From assembly GCF_038502225.1 (NCBI RefSeq), contig NC_091293.1:6333467-6397466 (forward strand): a stretch of 64,000 bases of DNA, written 5' to 3'. This stretch comes from Cherax quadricarinatus. Its lineage: Eukaryota; Arthropoda; Malacostraca; Decapoda; Parastacidae. Both the position numbers and the translations under genes were made by a program. Below, piece after piece: positions 54,901-64,000 of this stretch. Below the pieces are notes generated by a model that saw nothing but the letters and a program-made list of their open reading frames with translations, was not told where the DNA came from and ran no database searches. Each line of letters starts with the position of its first letter. Positions within the stretch are counted from its first letter, which is position 1.

Positions 54901-57900
54901 TGCTAGTGGTAGTACAGTGAGTGCTAGTGGTGGCACAGTGAGTCTTAGCGTTTGTACAGTGAGTATTATTGGTTGCACGAGTGCTAATAGTGGTACAGTG
55001 AGTGCTACTGGTAGTACGGTGAGTGCTAGTGGTAGTACAGTGAGTGCTAGTGATAACACAGCGAGTGCTAGTGATGACACAGCGAGAGTTAGTGTTGGTA
55101 CAGTGAGTGTTAATGTTGGTACAGTGAGTATTATTTGTGGTGCAGTGAGTGCTAGTGGTATCACAGTGAGTCTTAATTTTTGTACAGTGAGTGTTATTGG
55201 TTGTACAGTTAGAGAGTAGTGGTACAGTGAGTGATTTTGGTTGTATAAGAAGTAATAGCTGTGGTACAGTGAGTGCTAGTGATGTCAAAATGAGTGCTAG
55301 TGGTGCTAGTGCGTGTTGGTACAGTGAGCGCTAGTGTTGGTACAGTGAATGCTAGTGTTGGTTCAGTGATTATTAGTGGTTGTATAGTGAGTGTTGATGA
55401 TGTTACAGTTGGTGTTAGTGTTGGTACAGTGAGTAACAGTGTTGGTACAGTGAGTGTTAATGTTAGTGCAGTGAGTGTTAGTAGTGGTATAGTTAGTCTA
55501 AGTGTTTGTACAGTGAGTGTTATTGGTTGTACAGTGACTGCTAGTAGTGGTACAGTGAGTGCTAGTGGTGGTACAGTGAGTCTTAGCGTTTGGACAGTGA
55601 GTATTATTGGTTGTACAGTGAGGGCTAGTAGTCGTGCAGTGAGTGCCAGTGGTTGCTCAGTGAGTGTTAGTGGTGGTACAGTGAGTGCTAGTGTTGGTAT
55701 CATGGGTCTTACTTTTTGTACAGTAAGTGTTATTGGTTGTACAGTGACTGCTAAAATTGGTACAGTGAGTGCTAGTAATGGCACAGTGAGTCTTAGCGTC
55801 TGTACAGTGAGTATTATTGGTTGTAAAGTGAGTGCTAGTAGTGGTAGAGTGAGTGCTAGTGTTTGTACAGTGAGTGTTAGTGGTGGCACAGTGAGTGTTA
55901 GTGGTGGTACAATGAGTGCTAGTGGCGGTACAGTGAGTGCTAGTGTTGGCATCATGGGTCTTAGTTTTTGTACAGTAAGTGTTATTGGTTGTACAGTGAC
56001 TGCTAGAATTGGTACAGTGAGTGCTAGTAGTGGCACAGTGAGTCTTAGCGTTTGTACAGTGAGTATTATTGGTTGTAAAGTGAGTGCTAGTAGTGGTAGA
56101 GTGAGTGCTAGTGTTTGTACAGTGAGTGTTAGTGGTGGCACAGTGAGTGTTAGTGGTGGTGCAGTGAGTGCTAGTGGTGGTACAGTGAGTGCTAGTGGTG
56201 GCACAGTGACTGCTAGGGGTGGTACAGTGAGTGCTAGTGGTGATACAGTGAGTGCTAGTGGAAGTACCATGAATGCTAGTGGTGGTACAGTGAGTTCTAG
56301 TGGTGGTACAGTGAGTGTTATTGGTAGTACAGTGAGTGCTAGTGGTGGTACAGTGAGTCTTACCGTTTGGACAGTGAGTATTATTGGTTGTACAGTGAGT
56401 GCTAGTAGTGGTGCAGTGAGTGCCAGTGGTTGCTCAGTGAGTGTTAGTGGTGGCACAGTGTGCTAGTGGAGGTACAGAGAGTCTTAGTGGTGGTACAATG
56501 AGTGCTAGTGGTGGTACAGTGAGTCTTAGTGGTGGTACAATGAGTGTTAGTGGTGGAACAGTGAATGCTAGTGTTGGTACCATGGGTCTTAGTTTTTGTA
56601 CAGTGAGTGTTATTGGTTGTACAGTGACTGCTAGTATTGGTAAAGTGAGTGCTAGTGGTGGTACAGCAAGTGTTAGTGATGGTACAGTGAGTGGTAGTGG
56701 TGGTACAGCAAGTGCTAGTGATGGTGCAGTGAGTGCTAGTGGTGGTACAGCAAGTGCTAGTGGTACAGTGAGTGCTAGTGGTGGTACAGTGAGTGCCAGT
56801 GTTGGTATAGTGAGTGCTAGTGGTGGTACGGTGAATGTTAGTCGTGGTACAATGAGTGCTAGTGATGTTACAGTGAGTGCTAGTGGTGGTACAGTGAGTG
56901 CTAGTGGTGTTAAAGTGAGTGCTAGTGGTGGTACCGTGAATGCTAGTGGTGGTACAGTGAGTGTTAATGGCGGTACAGGGAATGCTGCTGGTGGTACAGT
57001 GAGTGCTAGTGGTCTCACAGTGAGTGCTAGTGGTTGTAGAGTGAGCGTTAGCGGTGGTACAATGAGTGCTAGTGATGCTACAGTGGCTGCTAGTGGTGGT
57101 ACAGAGAGTGCTAGTGGTGGTACAGTGAGTGCTAGTGGTGGCACATTGAGGGCTAGTTGTGGTACAGTGAGTGCTAGTGGTGGCACAGTGAATGCTAGTG
57201 GCGGTACAGTGAGTGCTAGACGTGGTATAGTGAGCGCTAGTGGTTGTACAGTGAGTGCTAGTTGTGGTAAAGTTAATGCTAGTGGTGGTACAGTGAGTGC
57301 TAGACGTGGTACAGTGAGTGCTAGTGGTGGTACAGTGAGTGCTAGTGGTGGTACAGTGAGTGCTTGTGGTGGTACAGTGAGTGCTAGTGGTGGTACAGTG
57401 AGTGCTAGACGTGGTACAGTGCGTGCTTGTGGTGGTACAGTGAGTGCTAGTTGTGGTACAGTGAGTGCTAGTGGTGGTACAGTGAGTGCTAGTGGTGGCA
57501 CAGTGATTGCTAGTGGTGGTACAGTGATTGCTAGTTGTGGTACATTGAGTGATATTTGTGGTACAGTGAGTGCTAGACGTGGTACAGTGAATGCTAGTGG
57601 TGGCACAGTGATTGCTAGTGGTGGTACAGTGAATGCTAGTCGTGACACAGTGATTGCTAGTGGTGGCACAGTGATTGCTAGTGGTGGTACAGTGAACGCT
57701 AGTGTTGGCACAGTGAGTGCTAGTGGTGGTACAGTGAGTGCTAGTTGTTGTACAGCGAGTGATATTGGTGGTACAGTGAGTGCTAGTGGTGGTACAGTTA
57801 GGGCTAGTGGTGGTACAGTGAGTGCAGTTGGTGGTACAGTGAGGGCTAGTGGTAGTACAGTGAGTGCTAGTGGTGGCACAGTGAGGGCTAGTTGTGGTAC

Positions 57901-60900
57901 AGTGAGTGCTAGTGGTGGCACAGTGAATGCTAGTGGCGGTACAGTGAGTGCTAGTCGTGGTATAGTGAGTGGTAGTGGTGGTACAGTGATTGCTAGTTGT
58001 GGTACAGTGAATGCTATTGGTGGTACAGTGAGTGCTAGACGTGGTACAGTGAGTGCTAGTGGTGGTACAGTGGGTGCTAGTGGTGGTACAGTGAGTGCTA
58101 GTGGTGGTACAGTGAGTGGTAGTGGTGGTACAGTGCGTGCTAGTGGTGGTACAGTGAGTGCTAGTGGTGGTACAGTGAGTGCTAGTGGTGGTACAGTGAG
58201 TGCTAGACGTGGTACAGTGAGTGCTAGTGGTGGTACAGTGAATGCTAGTGGTGGTACAGTGAGTGCTAGTGGTGGTACAGTGAGTGCTAGACGTGGTACA
58301 GTGAGTGCTAGTGGTGGTACAGTGAGTGCTAGTGGTGGTACAGTGAGTGCTAGTGGTGGTACAGTGAGTGCTAGTGGTGGTACAGTGAGTGCTAGACGTG
58401 GTACAGTGAGTGCTAGTGGTGGTACCGTGAGTGCTAGACGTGTTACAGTGAGTGCTAGTGGTGGTACAGTGAGTGCTAGTGGTGGTACAGTGAGTGCTAG
58501 TAGTGGTACAGTGAGTGCTAGTGGTGGTACAGTGAGTGCTAGACGTGGTACAGTGAGTGCTAGTGGTGGTACAGTGAGTGCTAGTGGTGGTACAGTGAGT
58601 GCTAGTGGTGGTACAGTGAGTGCTAGTGGTGGTACAGTGAGTGCTAGTGGTGGTACAGTGAGTGCTAGTGGTGGTACAGTGAGTGCTAGTGGTGGTACAG
58701 TGAGTGCTAGTGGTGGTACAGTGAGTGCTAGTGGTGGTATAGTGAGTGCTAGTGGTGGTACAGTGAGTGCTAGTGGTGGTACAGTGAGTGCTAGTGGTGG
58801 TACAGTGAGTGCTAGTGGTGGTACATTGAGTGCTAGTTGTGGTACAGTGAGTGTTAGTGGTGGTACAGTGAGTGCTAGTGGTGGTACAGTGAGTGTTAGT
58901 GGTGGTACAGTGAGTGCTAGTTGTGCTACAGTGAGTGTTAGTGGTGGTACAGTGAGTGCTAGTGGTGGTACAGTGAGTGCTAGACGTGGTACAGTGAGTG
59001 CTAGTGGTGGTACAGTGAATGCTAGTGGTGGTACAGTGAGTGCTAGTGGTGGTACAGTGAGTGCTAGACGTGGTACAGTGAGTGCTAGTGGTGGTACAGT
59101 GAGTGCTAGTGGTGGTACAGTGAGTGCTAGTGTTGGTACAGTGAGTGCTAGTGGTGGTACAGTGAGTGCTAGACGTGGTACAGTGAGTGCTAGTGGTGGT
59201 ACCGTGAGTGCTAGACGTGTTACAGTGAGTGCTAGTGGTGGTACAGTGAGTGCTAGTGGTGGTACAGTGAGTGCTAGTAGTGGTACAGTGAGTGCTAGTG
59301 GTGGTACAGTGAGTGCTAGACGTGGTACAGTGAGTGCTAGTGGTGGTACAGTGAGTGCTAGTGGTGGTACAGTGAGTGCTAGTGGTGGTACAGTGAGTGC
59401 TAGTGGTGGTACAGTGAGTGCTAGTGGTGGTACAGTGAGTGCTAGTGGTGGTACAGTGAGTGCTAGTGGTGGTACAGTGAGTGCTAGTGGTGGTACAGTG
59501 AGTGCTAGTGGTGGTACAGTGAGTGCTAGTGGTGGTACAGTGAGTGCTAGTGGTGGTACAGTGAGTGCTAGTGGTGGTACAGTGAGTGCTAGTTGTGGTA
59601 CAGTGAGTGTTAGTGGTGGTACAGTGAGTGTTAGTGGTGGTACAGTGAGTGCTAGTGGTGGTACAGTGAGTGCTAGTGGAGGTACAGTGAGTGCTAGTTG
59701 TGGTACAGTGAGTGTTAGTTGTGGTACAGTGAGTGTTAGTGGTGGTACAGTGAGTGTTAGTGGTGGTACAGTGAGTGCTAGTGGTGGTACAGTGAGTGCT
59801 AGTGGTGGTACAGTGAGTGTTAGTGGTGGTACAGTGAGTGCTAGTGGTGGTACAGTGAGTGCTAGTGGTGGTACAGTGAGTGCTAGTGGTGGTACAGTGA
59901 GTGCTAGTGGTGGTACAGTGAGTGCTAGTGGTGGTACAGTGAGTGCTAGTGGTGGTACAGTGAGTGCTAGTTGTGGTACAGTGAGTGTTAGTTGTGGTAC
60001 AGTGAGTGTTAGTGGTGGTACAGTGAGTGTTAGTGGTGGTACAGTGAGTGCTAGTGGTGGTACAGTGAGTGCTAGACGTGGTACAGTGAGTGCTAGTGGT
60101 GGTACAGTGAGTGCTAGTGGTGGTACAGTGAGTGCTAGTGGTGGTACAGTGAGTGCTAGTGGTGGTACAGTGAGTGCTAGTGGTGGTACAGTGAGTGCTA
60201 GACGTGGTACAGTGAGTGCTAGTGGTGGTACAGTGAGTGCTAGTGGTGGTACAGTGAGTGCTAGTGGTGGTACAGTGAGTGCTAGTGGTGGTACAGTGAG
60301 TGCTAGTTGTGGTACAGTGAGTGTTAGTGGTGGTACAGTGAGTGCTAGTGGTGGTACAGTGAGTGCTAGTGGTGGTACAGTGAGTGCTAGTGGTGGTACA
60401 GTGAGTGCTAGTGGTGGTACAGTGAGTGCTAGACGTGGTACAGTGATTGTTAGTGGTGGTACAGTGAGTGCTAGTGGTGGTACAGTGAGTGCTAGTGGTG
60501 GTACAGTGAGTGCTAGTGGTGGTACAGTGAGTGCTACAGTGAGTGCTAGTGGTGGTACAGTGAGTGCTAGTGGTGGTACAGTGAGTGCTAGTGGTGGTAC
60601 AGTGAGTGCTAGTGGTGGTACAGTGAGTGCTAGTGGTGGTACAGTGAGTGCTAGTGGTGGTACAGTGAGTGCTAGTGGTGGTACAGTGAGTGCTAGACGT
60701 GGTACAGTGAGTGTTAGTGGTGGTACAGTGAGTGCTAGTGGTGGTACAGTGAGTGCTAGTGGTCGTACAGTGAGTGCTAGTGGTGGTACAGTGAGTGCTA
60801 GTGGTGGTACAGTGAGTGCTAGTGGTGGTACAGTGAGTGCTAGTGGTGGTACAGTGAGTGCTAGTGGTGGTACAGTGAGTGCTAGTGGTGGTACAGTGAG

Positions 60901-61014
60901 TGCTAGTGGTGGTACAGTGAGTGCTAGTGGTGGTGCAGTGAGTGCTAGTGGTGGTACAGTGAGTGCTAGTGGTGGTACAGTGAGTGCTAGTGGTGGTACA
61001 GTGAGTGCTAGTGT
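51916..61014. repeat. 21-bp minisatellite, block C (9.1 kb)
   Basis: About 430 units of AGTGAGTGCTAGTGGTGGTAC. Up to ~56460 it is a mosaic of variant units (GTTTGTACAGTGAGTATTATTGGTTGTAC, AGTTTTTGTACAGTG, TGGTTGCTCAGTG) arranged in longer repeats. From 57200 it is homogeneous, with periodic GCTAGACGTGG units. Larger duplications are visible (see findings). Open frames of 1,577 (plus) and 1,528 codons (minus) cross 56441-61174 only because the unit is 21 bp and stop-free in three of six frames; I do not call them genes. Confidence 0.96.
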
Positions 61015-61403
61015 TAATACTCATTGTCACAAAACTTTTCTGAGTATCACATCTGTTTATCTTCTTGTTAATTACCTGATAATGCAGCTTCTGAGCTGCT
61101 ACAACTTTAATGTGCTTGCGTATTTTCGAGTATTGGTGCCTCTTGCCTCTTTGAAAGGTTTGAATTATATTTAGACCGTATATATCCCAATTTTAAATTT
61201 TTATTGAAGAAATTTTGTTATTAATTTCCATATGATGACTTGTGGATGCCTCATCTGGTTCCCTTGTGATCTCCAGCATTAATGATCAGCAGCGGTGTGT
61301 GGGGGACCTAGTCTGTTAAGGTTTGACAGTGTTTTGCATCCAGGTTTGATTCCTACGGTTATTGCCTCACTTTGATAATTTGAAGTGGATTGTAATATAT
61401 TTT
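61015..61403. other. Non-repetitive flank of the satellite
   Basis: A/T-rich, no recognised feature. Block C ends at TGCTAGTGTTAATACTCATTG. Confidence 0.45.
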
Positions 61404-61815
61404 TTATATATTTTTCTTCCTCCGTCTCCGCTGCCGTTCTCTCCTCCTGCTCCTCCTTCTCTTTCAGCTCCTCCTTCTCCTCTTTCTGCTCCTTCTCTCT
61501 TTCCTCCTCTTTCTCCTCTTTCTGCTCCTCATTCTCTTTTTCCTCTTTCGGCTTCTTCTCTTTCTCTTCTTTCCCCTCCTTCTCTTTCTCTTCTTTCTGC
61601 TCCTACTTTGTCTCCTCTTTTTACTAATTCTTTCTCTTTCTGCTGTTTATTCTTCTTCTTCTTCTCCTTCTCTTCTTCTTCTCATTCTCCTCCTCCTTCT
61701 CCTTCTACCCTCTCTTTCTCTTTCTCCTTTCCCCCATTCTCCTCCTCCTCCTCTTTATCCCCTCCTCTTCCTCCTCCTGTCTCTCCTTCACCCTCTCCTT
61801 CCTCCTCTCTTTAGA
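61404..61815. repeat. Polypyrimidine (TCC/TTC)n tract
   Basis: About 410 bp with almost only C and T on the plus strand (CTCCTTCTCTTTCTCCT). Candidate for triplex or other unusual DNA structure. The Ser/Pro/Phe-rich frame at 61362-61814 is a by-product. Confidence 0.9.
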
Positions 61816-61984
61816 TGTACAGTAACATTCATTCTGCAGTACCAGGTTACTACTTCATGCGATTTTTCATAATAGGTTTATCTTCATCACATTGTAGTTC
61901 CTACAGTTGCTGCTGATAACACGATTTCCTTATCGTTTCACAAACCACTCTATAACGTTTATTACACTGAATATTTATTTTTCA

Positions 61985-63150
61985 ACTGTCACGTCCGTTC
62001 ATAGGCTTTCTCAGCTTATTAATCTCACTCCAAAACTTTTTCTTATTTTCATCAAAATCTATTGACAGCACCTCACCCACTCTCTCATTTGATCTCTTTT
62101 TACATTCCCTTTCCACTCTCTTAACCTCTCTTTTTCTCTCCATATACTCCTCCCTCCATGTATCATTCCTGTTTACAAAATCTTTTCATATGCTAACTTT
62201 TTCTCCCTTACCACTCTACCTCATCATTCCACAAATCGCTCCTCTTCCCTCCAGCACCCTCCCTTCTATTTCCACAAAATTCTCCCGAACACTTTAACAC
62301 TGTATCCTTTACTCTACCCCATACCTCTTCATCCTCCTCAGTACATACACTCTCACTAGCCCAACTTTCTACAAATAGTTGCTCATATCTTGCCCTAACT
62401 GCCTCCTCCCATAGTTTTAAAACCTCCTCTCTTTCTTACTTGCTGATTCCATTTTCCTTGAATCCCATATACCTTTAACTCTCACTGCAGCTACAACTAA
62501 AAATGATCTGACATATCTGTTGCTTCTCTATAAACATGCACATTGCACATCCTAAAGTCTACCCGTCAACCTTTTATCCACCAATACATAGACAAAGAAA
62601 TAAATGTAATTATGCCCTATAAATATGTATCTTTTTCTTTCTTAAAATATGAATTACTCATTATCAAAGCCCCTTTTCATAAAAATTTCAGTCAAAGGTT
62701 CCCATTATCATTTACACCTGCCACCACAAACTTACCTACCACACTCCTATAACCGCTTCTCCCACTTCAGCATTCAGGGTCCTTACTACAAATACTCTTT
62801 CACTTGGTTCAAAATTTCTTAAGCACTCACTTAACTTCTTCTAAAATCTTCTCAAGGTGTATAAAAATTTATTATATCCCACTTTCCGCATCCGACTCTT
62901 ATTTCAATCCTTATAATCCTTGAATTTATATTCTGTCTTTCCTGCCATAACTGATCCTTCAGGATTATTTAACAATTCCTTAGCTCTAAAACTCTCGGAT
63001 ACACCTTACCTAATCCCATTTATTTCTCCCCACTGAAACTCTCCTACCCCTTCCAGCTTTGTTTCACTTAGATGCAGGATATCAAGCTTCTTTTTATTCA
63101 TAACACTGGCAAACATCTCTTTCTACATCCACACACATTCAAATATCACA
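61985..63150 (-). pseudogene. Decayed RTE-like LINE, endonuclease region
   Basis: On the minus strand, 62640-62800 translates, with interruptions, to an ERVFVVRTLNAEVGE-like stretch followed by a GVNDNG-like one. This corresponds to the VVVGDLNAKVG motif of RTE/BovB-type endonucleases. Flanking blocks at 62030-62560 (complement of CTCACTCCAAAACTTTTTC, CATCATTCCACAAATCGCTCCTC) follow the usual order of this decapod LINE family as I remember it. No frame longer than 70 codons survives. Confidence 0.5.
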
Positions 63151-63175
63151 TCTTTATAAAGGTTTTCTTCTTATA

Positions 63176-63550
63176 TACATGTCGTGTCGAACAGGTTAAC
63201 AAGAACTCATTTAAAATTGAGTCTTTTCTAAAATTTTCTCTAATACGTTTAAATATATATTTTTTTCATTTATATTATTGTACAAATTAATAATTTTGTA
63301 CCAAAAGAACCTTAGAAAAACTTATCTAACCTTATTACAACAAACGCAATTTAATTAACCCTAATACAACTAAATATATTTCAGATAAGTTTACATAATT
63401 TTAATAATAAACAAACAATGAAATATATTTTTTTCATTAGGTTCAGAATGATTTTTGCATAATTATTGCATACGCAAATTTTTGCTTGCTTCATTCGGCA
63501 AGAAAAGCGTTCCTATTTAAGCCAGAATTCCAAGTTTAACCTATTCGGCA

Positions 63551-63552
<2 letters not shown>
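63176..63552. mobile_element. MITE with CGTGCCGAATAGG-type inverted termini
   Basis: Left end GTCGTGTCGAACAGGTTAACAAG (63179) and right end TTTAACCTATTCGGCACGATA (63534-63554) are imperfect inverted repeats of about 16-18 bp. The interior (~340 bp) is A/T-rich with repeated TTATCTAACCTTATTACAAC-like blocks and encodes nothing. The right end runs directly into an AT microsatellite, a common arrangement for this decapod family as I recall it. Confidence 0.55.

Positions 63553-63624
<72 letters not shown>
63553..63624. repeat. (AT)n microsatellite and poly-T
   Basis: About 28 AT units followed by a run of about 16 T. The T run is probably the complement of the A tail of the LINE that follows. 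Confidence 0.92.
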
Positions 63625-64000
63625 ATTATCACACCGGCCGATTCCCACCAAGGCAGGGTGGCCCGAAAAAGAAAAACTTTCACCATCATTCACTCCATCA
63701 CTGTCTTGCCAGAAGGGTGCTTTACACTACAGTTTTTAAACTGCAACATTAACACCCCTCCTTCAGAGTGCAGGCACTGTACTTCCCATCTCCAGGACTC
63801 AAGTCCGGCCTGCCGGTTTCCCTGAATCCCTTCATAAATGTTACTTTGCTCACACTCCAACAGCACGTCAAGTATTAAAAACCATTTGTCTCCATTCACT
63901 CCTATCAAACACGCTCACGCATGCCCGCTGGAAGTCCAAGCCCCTCGCACACAAAACCTCCTTTACCGCCTCCCTCCAACCCTTCCTAGGCCGACCCCTA
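63625..64000 (-). mobile_element. LINE 3' region, minus strand, running off the window
   Basis: ATTATCACACCGGCCGATTCCCACCAAGGCAGGGTGGCCCGAAAAAG after the poly-T is a 3' end that I recall as widespread in decapods. The rest (CTCCAGGACTCAAGTCCGGCCTGCC, CCTCCCTCCAACCCTTCCTAGG) continues the same family to the window end. No frame of note. Confidence 0.55.

Noticed and set aside
61362..61814. 150-codon Ser/Pro-rich frame
   Set aside because: Translation of the polypyrimidine tract, with no other support.

Overview
This window looks like repeat-dense nuclear DNA from an invertebrate, most likely a decapod crustacean and possibly a crayfish. It contains non-LTR retrotransposons of several clades, a Ty3/gypsy element, Penelope-like elements, a tRNA-derived SINE, a MITE and very long minisatellites. 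The decapod assignment rests on remembered interspersed-repeat families (for example the minus-strand ends at 16474 and 63625) and was not searched. I see no convincing single-copy host gene, rRNA or functional tRNA. Nearly every open reading frame belongs to a mobile element or to a tandem repeat whose unit length is a multiple of three.

Layout. 1-9905: an AG microsatellite and a CAG/CAA-rich minisatellite, broken up by LINE fragments, a Penelope-like hairpin and two opposed decayed CR1/L2-group LINEs. 10114-15794: a Tx1-like LINE with ORF1 and a frameshifted ORF2. 16474-17115: a LINE 3' fragment. 17657-33613: a Ty3/gypsy element with two ~1.23 kb LTRs, a TTTAT target duplication, a primer-binding site and a polypurine tract. 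Nested inside it are a minus-strand Tx1-like LINE (21449-31004), a second plus-strand Tx1-like LINE (22463-27731) and a CR1/L2-group fragment (28389-29612). 34383-35540: a Penelope-like element with GIY-YIG endonuclease remains, between two AT microsatellites. 36630-40300: hammerhead-like, Penelope-related units of about 378 bp in tandem dimers, set within a 61-bp minisatellite. 40450-41702: an 18-bp minisatellite. 44376-61014: a giant 21-bp minisatellite carrying an apparently intact CR1/L2-group LINE (47618-51720). 61404-64000: a polypyrimidine tract, an RTE-like endonuclease fragment, a MITE and a LINE end.

The main biological candidates are: (1) two tandem dimers of a ~378-bp unit with hammerhead-ribozyme-like cores, the architecture of animal retrozymes mobilised by Penelope-like elements; (2) a gypsy element whose integrase zinc finger lies upstream of RNase H and whose gag looks SCAN-like, both expected of the Gmr1 group; (3) a LINE with two full-length open frames, a good candidate for recent activity; (4) a four-level nest of insertions, three of its levels closed by readable target-site duplications.

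The gene content acts as a community of retroelements. The intact CR1/L2-group LINE encodes an SGNH-esterase ORF1 and an endonuclease-RT ORF2. The Tx1-like copies encode an RRM-like/CCHC ORF1 and an endonuclease-RT ORF2. The short hammerhead-like units and the SINE encode nothing and would depend on enzymes supplied in trans. Boundaries were read by eye and may be off by several bases unless a target duplication fixes them.
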